The translations under genes and the position numbers were made by a program. 64,000 nucleotides of DNA from Bacteroidota bacterium (GTDB taxonomy: Bacteria; Bacteroidota; Bacteroidia; Bacteroidales; Lentimicrobiaceae): assembly GCA_023417935.1 (NCBI GenBank), contig JAEZDY010000014.1, positions 161,727-225,726 on the forward strand. The letters are read 5' to 3'. The notes under the pieces were generated by a model that was not told where the DNA came from, made no database searches, and was given only the letters and a program-made list of their open reading frames with translations. Each line of letters opens with the position of its first letter. Position 1 is the stretch's first letter. Of this stretch, positions 38,019 through 48,400 are shown piece after piece.

Positions 38019-38425
38019 GAGTGTATTTATTTAGAAATGCGAGTTTTTAACAGCGAGAGTGCGAAGTTATGGGTTTTGTTGATCTTTCAATTACCCTGAT
38101 GTTAAATTTGGACCGGAGTATCTATTAGGAGATTGGTTTTGTTTTCAATCACTTCAACCAAATTTAGCCCATGTATAAACCATGTTAAAACTATGTATAA
38201 TATATATACCTTATATAAGGTTGTAATAAGGTTGATACAAGGTCATAAGAAGGCTGATTAAAATAAATCAACAACAAAACTTTATATTAACAGGTAAAGT
38301 GAAAGAAGAAATCAAATCTAAAGGTTGACTCCTGATAACTTAGAAGAACATAGAACCAATCCCCTAAATTATTGTTTAAATAGTATAAAAGATTGAAACC
38401 CAGTACTAACTAAAAATATACTACT
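38019..38425. other. 407-bp intergenic region upstream of the small ORF
   Basis: This AT-rich gap separates the leftward deacetylase from rightward genes, so it should hold divergent promoters. It contains a palindrome CCTTATATAAGG around 38209 and loosely repeated AAGGTTG motifs near 38217-38260. No coding frame is convincing, and I find no strong TAnnTTTG element. Confidence 0.5.
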
Positions 38426-38515
38426 ATGCCAAAGGATGATAAGAGAAGAAGTACTCCCAAAAAGTCAGATAAGAGGACTGATAGAAAACAAGGTCAGGAA
38501 GACCAAATGGAATAG
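38426..38515 (+). CDS. 29-residue highly charged peptide with its own terminator
   Basis: ATG at 38426 opens a 29-codon frame: MPKDDKRRSTPKKSDK, then RTDRKQGQEDQME and TAG. Over half the residues are charged. The frame is short, so length gives no support. The support comes from context: it sits in an otherwise gene-free 700 bp, ends 23 bp before a perfect 11-bp hairpin with T-rich tail, and has a codon mix like neighbouring genes. It could be a real small basic protein or part of a small RNA. Confidence 0.45.
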   Translation: MPKDDKRRSTPKKSDKRTDRKQGQEDQME

Positions 38516-38537
38516 TAATGATAGATTGTGTTTAATT

Positions 38538-38572
38538 CAAAACCAGCCCTGAAAAGGCTGGTTTTGTCATTT
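38538..38572 (+). terminator. intrinsic terminator after the 29-residue frame
   Basis: An 11-bp perfect stem, CAAAACCAGCC (38538-38548) / GGCTGGTTTTG (38556-38566), loop CTGAAAA, with T-rich right arm and tail. It requires a transcript from the left, which supports a small gene or RNA at about 38300-38520. Confidence 0.82.
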
Positions 38573-38736
38573 AATACATTTTATTTTGAGATTGAGCTTT
38601 TGAGTTTCGGTTTTATATGGGCATTTATTTGAAAGTTTGGAAATGAAACCGTAATTTTATACTGCCCTTCTTTAACTTCATTAGTTATCTGTAAACGAAG
38701 TTATGAAGCAGTTTTAACTTACAAGCCTTCAGCACT

Positions 38737-41700
38737 ATGCTTGATAAAATTATTGAATTCAGCATCAGGAATAAGCTCATTGTCATTCTGTTTACCTTTA
38801 CTATAGCTGCTTACGGATTGTATGCGGTGTTCCGGATTCCGGTGGGGGCGGTGCCCGATATCACCAACAATCAGGTGCAGGTTATTACAACTTCAGGCAA
38901 TCTATCCACCCAGGAAATAGAACAGTATATCACTGCCCCGGTTGAGATGGAAATGGCAAACCTGCCCGGCGTTAAAGAGATCCGATCAGTTTCAAAGTTT
39001 GGTATTTCAATGGTAACCATTGTTTTTGACGAAAGTCTGGGTACTTATCTGCCGCGTCAGCTTATTGCCGAAAAGATCAAGAGTGCTGCTGCAAAGATCC
39101 CTGAAGGCTTCGGTGAACCTGAAATGGGACCAATCACCACCGGGCTGGGTGAAATATACCAGTATACGCTTAATATCAAAGAAGGGTTTGAGGGTAAGTA
39201 TAATGCTACCGACCTTCGGACAATACAGGACTGGGTGATCAAACGAAGGTTATCAGGTATCGCTGGCGTTGTGGAGATCAACAGTTGGGGCGGCTATCTC
39301 AAACAATACGAAGTATCTGTGAACCCATCACAGCTCGTTGCCATGGACATAACGCTTATGGAAGTGTTCAACGCGCTGCAATCTAATAACAGCATTTCAG
39401 GTGGTTCCTACATCGAAAAAACAAGCCAAAGCTACTTTATCCGTGGCGACGGTCAGGTTAAATCAGCCGATGATATCGGGAATATCGTTGTAAAAAACCG
39501 CAACGGGGTGCCATTGCTGATTAAGAACATTGCAACTGTAAGAACCGGTTTTGCCAACCGTTATGGCGCTATCACAGCAAACGGGAAAGGTGAAACTATC
39601 CTGGGGCAGGTGATGATGCTGAAAAATGCAAATTCAAAAGTGGTTATTAATGAAGTAAAAGCCAGGGTTGCCGAAATCCAGGAAAACCTGCCCGAAGGCG
39701 TATTTATCAACCCCATTGTTGACAGAAGCGAGCTGGTGGCCAAAACATCGCTTACTGTTGTTGAAAACCTGCTGCTGGGAGCGCTGATTGTGATGATTAC
39801 TGTTATGCTCCTGCTCGGCAATATACGGTCGGCACTTGTTATAACCTCTATAATTCCGCTTGCATTGCTGTTCACCATTTCAATGATGTATATATTTGGC
39901 ATAGATGCTAACCTGATGAGCCTTGGTGCATTGGACTTCGGTATCATCATTGATGGTGCGGTCATTATCGTAGAGTTCATTGCACTCAGGATAGTTGTCA
40001 GGAAAAAGGAAATCCTCAATGCATCGGGTGATGAACGATCAGCCATCATGGACATGATTTCCCTGGATGGGGCATCTAAAATGATGAAATCAGCCATATT
40101 CGGACAGATAATAGTACTCATTGTATTTATACCGGTGCTTTCACTGACAGGTGTGGAGGGCAAGATGTTCAAACCCATGGCCCTGTCGTTCTGCTTTGCC
40201 ATCATTGGAGCCATGATCATGGGTTTAACATGGCTTCCTGTTGCATCTTCACTTTTCCTGAAAGCCCCTAAATCAACCAAGAAGAACATCTCTGATTACA
40301 TCATGAACCTCGCTCACCGGTCGTACCTGCCTGTAATCAACTGGTCGTGCGGTCATAAGCGAACCGTGCTTGGTGCGGCGCTACTTTCATTGCTCTTTAC
40401 GGCATTCATCTTCACAAGGATAGGAGGGGAGTTTGTTCCTACCCTCGATGAAGGTGATTTCGTTATTCAACCTGTCCTGAAAACAGGTACATCGCTGTCA
40501 AAGACCATTGAAACCACCACCAAAATGGAACAGATACTGATCAAAAACTTTCCTGAAGTTGACAAGATCGTTAGCCGGATTGGAGCTGCCGAAGTTCCAA
40601 CTGATCCCATGTCGATGGAGGAAATTGACATGATCATAAAGCTTAAGCCACGTAAAACATGGACAAGTGCTGATAACAAGGAAGCCCTGGCCGACAAATT
40701 CAAGGAGGCACTTTCGGCCATTCCCGGCATTGAATATGAATTCACCCAGCCTATTGAGATGCGTTTCAATGAACTGATTACCGGCGTGCGATCGGATATT
40801 GCCATTAAAATATTTGGTGACGATCTTGAATATATTGACAAAAAGGCAGTAGAAGTTAAGAACCTGATTGAGGGTATACCCGGTGCCAGCGATATTATCC
40901 TTGAAAAAACTGCCGGGCTTCCACAGATCAAGATTAGTTATAACAGGTCGAAAATTGCCAATTATGGTGTTGACATCCAAACCCTCAACGGATATCTGGC
41001 TACGGCATTTGGAGGAGAAACTACCGGGGTGGTATTTGAAGGTGAGCGGCGTTTCGACCTTGTAGTGCGTTTTGGCAATACCAACCGTACTGATATAGAT
41101 GATATCAGGCAACTTAAAGTGCCAATAGCCGGAGGTAGCCAGATCCCCTTATCTGAACTTGCTGAGATAAGCTATGCCGAGGGTCCTGCGAAGATATCGA
41201 GGGAGAACACGCATCGCCGGGTGGTTGTAAGTGTAAATGTGCGTAACAGAGACCTGAAATCAGTGGTTGACGACATACGGGCAACCGTTGATAAAAACAT
41301 TACCCTGAACCCGGGCACGTACATTGCTTATGGCGGACAATTTGAAAACCTGCAGAATGCAACTGACAGGCTGCTTATAGCGGTGCCGGTGGCGCTGTTG
41401 CTTATTTTTATCTTCCTGCACTTTGCCTTTAAATCATTTAAAGATGCTGTGATGATATTTACTGCAATCCCTTTGGCAACAGTAGGTGGTGTATTGTTAC
41501 TCTGGATAAGGGGAATGCCTTTCAGCGTATCAGCGGGTGTAGGGTTTATTGCTTTGTTTGGAATAGCGGTACTTAATGGTATTGTGCTTATTGAACATCT
41601 GAAGGAGCTACGGCACAAAGGCAACCTGAGTATGCATGAACTGATCATACAGGGAACGCGCGACAGACTCCGACCTGTTATGTTAACTGCTGCAGCGGCT

Positions 41701-41904
41701 GCTATGGGATTTTTACCAATGGCATTATCAACGGGTGCAGGCGCTGAGGTGCAACGCCCATTGGCAACTGTGGTAATTGGTGGTTTGTTCACTTCAACAA
41801 TGCTCACTATGGTTGCGCTGCCACTGATGTTTGAGATTTTTTATAATGTGAAAGGAATTAAACTGTTTCCCCTGCGCTTTATCAGGGATACGGAACTAAC
41901 CTGA
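38737..41904 (+). CDS. HME-type RND efflux pump (CzcA/CusA family)
   Basis: A 1055-residue inner-membrane pump with 12 helices and two large periplasmic domains. The fourth helix carries DFGIIIDGAVIIVE, the DFG...DG...E signature of heavy-metal-efflux RND pumps (CzcA/CusA), so metal or cation efflux driven by protons is the best call. Other family marks: FTIAAYGLYAVFRIPVGAVP at the start, GGEFVPTLDEGDF near 565, and PLATVGGVLLLWIRG near 910. Length is typical. The adaptor gene follows 114 bp downstream; no outer-membrane TolC-type gene is next to it. Confidence 0.9.
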   Translation: MLDKIIEFSIRNKLIVILFTFTIAAYGLYAVFRIPVGAVPDITNNQVQVITTSGNLSTQEIEQYITAPVEMEMANLPGVKEIRSVSKFGISMVTIVFDESLGTYLPRQLIAEKIKSAAAKIPEGFGEPEMGPITTGLGEIYQYTLNIKEGFEGKYNATDLRTIQDWVIKRRLSGIAGVVEINSWGGYLKQYEVSVNPSQLVAMDITLMEVFNALQSNNSISGGSYIEKTSQSYFIRGDGQVKSADDIGNIVVKNRNGVPLLIKNIATVRTGFANRYGAITANGKGETILGQVMMLKNANSKVVINEVKARVAEIQENLPEGVFINPIVDRSELVAKTSLTVVENLLLGALIVMITVMLLLGNIRSALVITSIIPLALLFTISMMYIFGIDANLMSLGALDFGIIIDGAVIIVEFIALRIVVRKKEILNASGDERSAIMDMISLDGASKMMKSAIFGQIIVLIVFIPVLSLTGVEGKMFKPMALSFCFAIIGAMIMGLTWLPVASSLFLKAPKSTKKNISDYIMNLAHRSYLPVINWSCGHKRTVLGAALLSLLFTAFIFTRIGGEFVPTLDEGDFVIQPVLKTGTSLSKTIETTTKMEQILIKNFPEVDKIVSRIGAAEVPTDPMSMEEIDMIIKLKPRKTWTSADNKEALADKFKEALSAIPGIEYEFTQPIEMRFNELITGVRSDIAIKIFGDDLEYIDKKAVEVKNLIEGIPGASDIILEKTAGLPQIKISYNRSKIANYGVDIQTLNGYLATAFGGETTGVVFEGERRFDLVVRFGNTNRTDIDDIRQLKVPIAGGSQIPLSELAEISYAEGPAKISRENTHRRVVVSVNVRNRDLKSVVDDIRATVDKNITLNPGTYIAYGGQFENLQNATDRLLIAVPVALLLIFIFLHFAFKSFKDAVMIFTAIPLATVGGVLLLWIRGMPFSVSAGVGFIALFGIAVLNGIVLIEHLKELRHKGNLSMHELIIQGTRDRLRPVMLTAAAAAMGFLPMALSTGAGAEVQRPLATVVIGGLFTSTMLTMVALPLMFEIFYNVKGIKLFPLRFIRDTELT

Positions 41905-42018
41905 ATTCTACTGAATATCAACATTTTGAGTCACGATAATTAATAACCTTTATAAAATACTGTTTGTCATAAGGATCTGAATACCAGCATAAATGATTTT
42001 AAAAATTATTTCAACACC

Positions 42019-43128
42019 ATGAATAACCTTAAAATAGTTTTTTACCTGCTAATAGCTTCAATCACTCTGGTAGGGTGTAGTACTCAAAACAAGCCTGTGG
42101 AGCATCAATCAGATTTAATAGAAATAACAAGTCTGCAGCTTGCTACTGATTCAATGCAATTCGGTGAAATACAACGAACACCCTTTGATGGTACCATTAA
42201 ATGCAATGGTACAGTTGTCCCCATGCCAAATGGAATTGCATTGGTAAGTGCACCCCTTGCCGGAGTGATTAAAAACATCTATTGCAACAGTGGCCAGGCG
42301 GTAGTGATAAATCAGGCTTTAATGGAGATATCAGGCAATGAAGTTATTGATATTCAAAAAGATATGGCAGAAGCATCTGCAAATTACAAGCGTTTAAAAA
42401 ATGAGTTTGAACGTGTTCAGGCACTTTATAATGAGAAAGTGACATCCGAAAAAGATTTTATAGTGGTTGAAAGCGATTTTAAAACTGCACAGGCACGTTA
42501 CCAGGGCTTAAAGCTTAAAACTCAAGCCATTGGTTTTTCCGCTTCCCGCATTGAGGAGGGTGATTTCTACAGCTCCTATGTAATCCGATCGCCGATAAAC
42601 GGCCATATCTCCAGCCTCAAGTCCAGCATCGGTAATTATGTCGAGCCTCAGTCGGGGCTCCTTGAAATCATAGACCCCTCAAAGTTGCAGATTCAGTTAT
42701 CCGTATTCGCAACAGATGTTGCAAGTTTGAAGAAAGGCCAAATGGTTCACTTTAAACCCATGAATTCAACCAATACTTACAATGCAACAATCAGCTCCGT
42801 TGGAGTTGCGGTAGACAATAATTCCCGCTCAATTGAGTGCTTTGCATCATTAACCGATAAAAACCTGACTTACCCAATAGCCAATCAGTTTGTTGAATCG
42901 CAAATAGTCACCGGCACCGACACGGTTTATGCACTACCATCTGAAGCCATCATCAAAACTGAAACGGGGAATTATATTCTTGTAATGGAAAAACATGATG
43001 ACAACAAATACTTTTTCAACAAAGTTGAAATAAACACCGGCCGCCAGTTCAACGGTTACACCGAGATACTGGGCACACGGCCTAATGGGGAGGTTTTGGT
43101 GAAGGGGGTTTATAATGTGGTGATTTGA
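42019..43128 (+). CDS. RND efflux periplasmic adaptor (membrane fusion lipoprotein)
   Basis: A 369-residue lipoprotein of the HlyD/CusB type that links the RND pump to an outer-membrane channel. The lipobox is ITLVGC (Cys ~20). A lipoyl/barrel domain (PLAGVIKNIYCNSGQAV near 85-100), a helical hairpin (MAEASANYKRLKNEFERVQ near 115-135) and the second half-lipoyl (YVIRSPINGHISSLKSS) are in the usual order. The pump-first gene order and lack of an adjacent TolC are less common in Bacteroidetes, where the outer-membrane gene is often adjacent. Confidence 0.87.
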   Translation: MNNLKIVFYLLIASITLVGCSTQNKPVEHQSDLIEITSLQLATDSMQFGEIQRTPFDGTIKCNGTVVPMPNGIALVSAPLAGVIKNIYCNSGQAVVINQALMEISGNEVIDIQKDMAEASANYKRLKNEFERVQALYNEKVTSEKDFIVVESDFKTAQARYQGLKLKTQAIGFSASRIEEGDFYSSYVIRSPINGHISSLKSSIGNYVEPQSGLLEIIDPSKLQIQLSVFATDVASLKKGQMVHFKPMNSTNTYNATISSVGVAVDNNSRSIECFASLTDKNLTYPIANQFVESQIVTGTDTVYALPSEAIIKTETGNYILVMEKHDDNKYFFNKVEINTGRQFNGYTEILGTRPNGEVLVKGVYNVVI

Positions 43129-43255
43129 GTAGTGAGTAGTGAGTAGTGAGTTGAGTATTGAGTAGTGAGTAGTGAGTAGTGAGTAGGGAGTAGTGAGTTG
43201 AGAGTTGAGAGTTGAGAGTATTGAGTAGGGAGTAGGGAGTAGTGAGTAGTGAGTC
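43126..43255 (+). repeat. GAGTAGT heptamer tandem repeat (array 1)
   Basis: About 130 bp of a 7-bp repeat, mainly GAGTAGT with variants GAGTAGG, GAGAGTT and GAGTATT, beginning at the stop codon of the adaptor gene. The same heptamer returns at 43914-43942 beyond the next gene. Confidence 0.9.
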
Positions 43256-43340
43256 CATCACATTTCATGATAAAATATATTTCGATAATGCATTATATTT
43301 GCTGCAAAACAGAAATATACTGAAAAACATTACTGAAATC

Positions 43341-43904
43341 ATGAATAACAAAAACCTGATGACTATACTGGTTATAGCCATCGTTGTTGTGTCGGGTGTT
43401 GCTGCCTTTAGTGCTATTTTCGTTGAGTATGGCGGAGGTACCTATTTCTATGAATCTATTCGAGGTGTCAAAGTTGAAATTTACGGCAAAGGTATTTACC
43501 ACCATATGCCTGCCGATGTTGCCATACAGGGCATTGCACAGGATTATGTTACACTGTTTATAGCTATTCCTCTGTTGTTGATCGCCCTGGTAGGGTATCT
43601 GAAAGATTCAGTTAAGTCACACTTCCTATTAGGCGGGGTAATGGGCTATTTTTTTGTAACCTATTGGTTTTACACCGGTATGGGTATGTATAATGTTCTA
43701 TTCCTGTGTTATGTTGCATTGTTGGGTTTGTCGTTCTTTGGTCTCTTCCTTTCAGCCCGTCAGCTCGAACGGCAAGTTAAATTCACTTTTTATGAAACTA
43801 CGCCTGCAAAAGCCGTTGCCATCTTCCTGATGGTAAATGCCGTTGCCATTGCCTTTATGTGGCTTGGTGTAGTGGTTCCGTCACCATTACCAGCCTGGTT
43901 GTAA
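43341..43904 (+). CDS. hypothetical multi-pass membrane protein
   Basis: A 187-residue integral membrane protein with about five helices. The ATG at 43341 is chosen because an upstream extension to 43242 runs through the repeat array. A TATATTTG element at 43294-43301 may be its -7 promoter box. I recognise no family; the loop YESIRGVKVEIYGKGIYHHM between the first two helices and the Tyr/Phe-rich core are its visible features. The gene is bracketed by the same heptamer repeat on both sides in the same orientation. Confidence 0.68.
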   Translation: MNNKNLMTILVIAIVVVSGVAAFSAIFVEYGGGTYFYESIRGVKVEIYGKGIYHHMPADVAIQGIAQDYVTLFIAIPLLLIALVGYLKDSVKSHFLLGGVMGYFFVTYWFYTGMGMYNVLFLCYVALLGLSFFGLFLSARQLERQVKFTFYETTPAKAVAIFLMVNAVAIAFMWLGVVVPSPLPAWL

Positions 43905-43913
43905 TGATCAGGG

Positions 43914-43942
43914 GAGTAGTGAGTAGTGAGTAGTGAGTAGTG
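43914..43942 (+). repeat. GAGTAGT heptamer tandem repeat (array 2)
   Basis: Four copies of GAGTAGT, ten bp after the stop of the membrane-protein gene and identical in unit and orientation to array 1. Confidence 0.9.
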
Positions 43943-43956
43943 ATCAATGAATCGCG

Positions 43957-44307
43957 TTAATGCACTATAACCTTCCTCACATAAACATCTTTCTGAGTAA
44001 TGACCTTTACCAGATAAACACCTTTGGGTTGTGATGAAAGATCTATGATATTGGATTTTGAATTTAAGGTCATTATATGTTCACCGGAAAGGTTATATAA
44101 CTCAGTCCTGAGGATAGGGGAGGCTGCATCAATCTTTACCAAACCGCTGGTTGGATTCGGATAAATGGTTACAGGCATAGTTTTATCCTTTTCATCAAGA
44201 CCAACTACCTTCCTAAAGTTGTATATAGTACTATCGCCACTTGATATTACAGAAGGTACGGCCCAGGTATCGAACCACTTTTCGCTCTCGCCGATGGAGT
44301 CTACAGA
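43957..44307 (-). pseudogene. C-terminal remnant of a T9SS cargo gene
   Basis: The minus strand is open from 44307 to the stop at 43957 with no start at the upstream end. The translation includes KWFDTWAVPSVISSGD, then a complete T9SS sorting domain (IYPNPTSGLVKIDAAS ... LYNLSGEHIMTLN ... PKGVYLVKVITQKDV) ending VRKVIVH. It is therefore the tail of a larger secreted protein whose front has been lost. Its open end overlaps the open end of a second, oppositely oriented fragment (44245-44307), so the break lies at about 44250-44300. Confidence 0.7.
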
Positions 44308-45363
44308 TCACCTGACAATGGTGAAACATGGGTCAGGGTAAATGAAGATATAATTGGTGAACAGTATCAATCCATCCTGGTCCACACCAATTGCGATATT
44401 TATGTTCCTGATATTGACACCACAGGCTTTTTGTACCGTTCAACAGATAACGGCGAAACATGGGAGGAACTAGTTAATAGTGCCTATCCGATAAGGCCTT
44501 ATGATGTGGCAGTTAACTCTGACGGTGATATATTCGTTGTGGGCGATATTGCCGCTTCAGGTGGAGTATTGCGCTCTACTGACAATGGCGTTTCCTGGAC
44601 CAGTTTAACCAATGGAATCGACGCCGATAATTTCATCACAATTGCTATTACTGATTCATGTTGCATCTTCATAGGATCACGCACTGATGATATAATATAC
44701 AGGTCACTTGATAATGGTGATTCCTGGATGCCTGTGCTGATAACAGATCCTCCTGTAGGAATAGAAACTATTGCAATTAATCCGTCAAACACAATCTTTG
44801 CAGGAACAGAATCAAATGTTGTCTACAGGTCAATAGATAATGGTGATACATGGCAAGCATTCAGTATGGAAATCATTGACCCTCACCCATACATTACTGA
44901 TATCGTTTTCGACGGAAACAATAACATATACGCTTCGTCATATGTGGATGGAGTTTTTTAGTCAACTGACAATGGCGAAACCTGGCAACTGATAAACGAA
45001 GGTTTAACTTATACAAGCGTTTATTGCCTCGACTACAGCGCATTGGGCATCCTCTTCAGCGGAACCAATGGTGCAAGTGTTTGGAGAAGAGATATTGACG
45101 TTAATAATGAGTATGCCGGTTCAGAATTAAGCAACTTGGTAATTTACCCAAACCCTGCATACTCTGCAATCCAGTTCAATATTAATGCCAAATCGATCCG
45201 CTCAAGCTACCAGCTATTTAATGAATACGGACAACTGGTTTTAACCGGATCACTCAACCAGGGTTTAAATACTATAGAAATAAAGCAACTTACAGCTGGA
45301 GTCTATATTTTAAAAGTATTTGATTCCGAAAGTGCTATGTTTAAAAAAATTGTGAAGAATTGA
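44245..45363 (+). pseudogene. truncated T9SS cargo with BNR/sialidase-like repeats and an internal TAG
   Basis: A plus-strand frame starts without an ATG just after a TGA at 44242 and encodes repeated YRSTDNGETW-type units (for example GVYRSPDNGETW, FLYRSTDNGETW, GVLRSTDNGVSW, IIYRSLDNGDSW), as in BNR/Asp-box beta-propellers. At 44959-44961 a TAG falls inside such a unit (VF-stop-STDNGETW). The same frame then continues to 45363 with a T9SS sorting domain (IYPNPAYSAIQF ... TAGVYILKVFDS). The gene thus lacks its N-terminus and carries a nonsense codon. Confidence 0.75.
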
Positions 45364-45414
45364 AATGCTCTCAGCGCTAGTATCTATTCGACCACAAGTT
45401 TTAATACACTTGAA

Positions 45415-48400
45415 TTATATTGGTAGCCCGATTTCAACCCTTGTGCCGGCTGGTTCGCCGTTATCAGTGAAGAGGTCCTTGATGTGAATGTGTCCTTTGC
45501 TTGAATTAAGCGTGTTATTGAGAATTTCAATGCGCTCATGGGTGATGGTGGTTGAGAGGGAGCTGTGACTATGGTCGCCATGATTCTTCAGCCTGGTTGA
45601 ATGCCCGCGACCGACGCCGTTATCTTCAATAGTGCACTTGAAAAGCCCATCACTTTGAGCGAAACTGATATGGAGTTTCTTTTCGCTTTTTCGCGATGGA
45701 ATCAACCCGTGAAATATGGCATTCTCAATATGTGGTTGTATCAGCATAGGCGGTATCATAATAAAATTTTTATCAAGATCGTGGTCAACATGGATGTCAA
45801 TATTAAAATTGCCTTCAAAGCGCATTTGTTCCAGGTTCAGGTAGTGGTGGGTGTACTGAAGCTCTTCATCGAGGGTGATAAAATCCCGGGTGGCGTTATT
45901 AAGCGTGAGCCTGAGCAGTTTCGAGAAATCACGCAGATAACGTGCTGCCAATTGCGATTTATTCTGAAGCACTAACCCCTGTATTGAATTGATGCAGTTA
46001 AAGATGAAATGTGGATTCATTTGGCTTCTCAGAAGCTTCATCTCCATTTTTGCCAATCGCGTCACTTCTTCAAGTTTCTGCTCATTTTGCCTTTTTACCC
46101 GACGGTTATGCATGTAAACCAGTAACAGTGCAGAGGTAATTAGCATCGCTACACTCAGAATGATGAACCACCACTTTAGCCACCACGGTTTAAGGATCAC
46201 GAAAGTGTATGAAACGCTCGTTCTGCGTGAGCTGTCAGTTAAATTGAAGGCCTCAGCGGTAAAAGTATAGGTACCTGGATTCAAGGAGGTGTATATCGCC
46301 CGGGTGTCGGTGGTGAAAGGCGACCACAGTTCACTGAATCCATCCAGCTTGAACCTGAAAAGGTCACTCTCAGGATTTAAGTAGTTGGTAGTGGCGAAAT
46401 AAAATATCAGGTTATTGTCATCATGTGCCAGGTGAATTTGGTCCTTTTTATTTTGCTTATGAGTATTGGTTGCGCTTACTGCGGAAGGCTGCTGATTAAT
46501 GTGCATTGCCGAAGGCTGCAGGTTGATGTCCATCCCGGTCAGGATTAATGCCGGCAATTCACGCCCAGGATGTAGCAACATGCTGCTGTTCACCCTGCAG
46601 AGTGCATTGTCGGTGCCAATCCACAGATCGCCATTGTGATCAATGGTTGCGGTGTTGGAGGTGAAATCATGATAGCCCTCAGATGTAGTATAGAAGCAGG
46701 TTGAGCCTTGTGGTGTCAACCGGTTGAGTCCCTTGTTGGTGCCCACCCATACATTTCCATCCCTGTCGGTTTCAACAAACCTAATGGAATTACCTATGAG
46801 CGTTAAAGGCGTATAATGCTCGGGCCGGTCATTGTAATCTCCGCCTTTAATTATATCCTTAACATGAACACCACTTTCGTTATAAGATAATATCCACAAA
46901 TCACCCCCATTGGTTCCCAGGTAAAGGTTGTATTCCCTATCGAAACAGTAATCCCTTATAATCTCCGGGAGGCCATGCTCTTTGTCTTTCAGCCTTTCAA
47001 AACTGCCATCCACTGACCTCATAAGTCCCTCGTAAGCACTATAATACCAAATAGTATCGCCCCGTGCCTGTGAATAAATAATTGTATTGCTGGCATGTGG
47101 CATCAACAGTTCATAATCGCCACTTCTCAGATCCATCCTGCCAATTGATTCATCCCATTTGTTGCCATACCACACCACATCTTTTGCATCAATTGCTAGA
47201 ATATCGGCAGCTTGCTCTGAGGGCAACAGCAACGGTTTGCCATACTGTTTACCCTCTCCTTTCGGGAACTTCGTGATGAACGGGATGTGTATGCCTGTAT
47301 ACAAATTACCTTCGCTGTCTTCGGCCAGGCTCCTGAATTCCATAGGTGCCTTAAACCGGAGCAGGGGTTCAATGTTGAGGCTTGTAGCCTTATGGTCTTT
47401 ATCAAATGCAAAAATCCTGTTCGTTTCGCCAACAATCAACAGACTATCACGTGTGGAAAGGAGTGATAATATTCTGAACCGGTCTACTTCCTGAGCCTCA
47501 TAAAAGAAATCATCATCGTTATTTATCTCTTGATCCGCTTTTGGGAATGACGGCCTTTTACCGCTAAAAAGCTCCTTTTCCGTGAACCATTCAAAAGGAG
47601 TTACAGGTACTTTGTACATCCCGTCGAGCAGCGTGCCAACCCATAATATCTGCCATTCAGCATCATAGTATACTGTCCAGATACCATAATTACTGATCCC
47701 TGCTTTGATGCCAATATTAGTGAGCTGGCTGTTTTGATACATAAATAGACCGCCCGGCATGTCCTTATTTGCGGGACTTTCAGCCCAGGCTGCAATATAT
47801 AAAGACAAAGCTTCACCCGGTGTTACATTAAATACCTGACCCATTTCTTTGAAATGCTCTTCCGCACCATCATTCCTGAATACCTTGATCCCATGCCTGA
47901 TCCATCCGGTAACGCGATCGCCGTTTTGAAGCACAACAGGAGGAACTGAGGGCCTCGTCATCATCCATTCGGGAGGATGTAAATTTCGCACGAAAGTGCC
48001 TTGAGAAGGGAAATATGAATAGATATGATCACCATAACCATAAGGCATGATGGTTACATGGTCAGATGCATCGGCAAATGACAAGATGTACAGGAAGTTA
48101 AGTTCGTTGCTGCTACTACCGGTGCTACGGTCGTTCAGCGACCTGAAACGATTGCCATCAAAAACGCTGCAGCCATGGTCAGTTCCTACAAACAACAGGT
48201 CGAATTGCTTTGAATACCACACAAGCCGCACCTCATTACTCACAAGCCCATGCTCAGTGGTATAATGTGTATACTCACGACCATTAAACAGCGTTAACCC
48301 CCCGTTCTTTGAGCCGATCCACAAATTACCCTGACCGTCCTCTGTCAGTGAAAAAATATTACCGCTCGCCAGCCCTGCATCACCTCTGAGCCAGATTCCA

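Noticed and set aside
39561..40289. 242-codon minus-strand frame within the RND pump gene
   Set aside because: It is antisense to a highly conserved pump and rich in Ile/Ser/Met as expected of a shadow frame.
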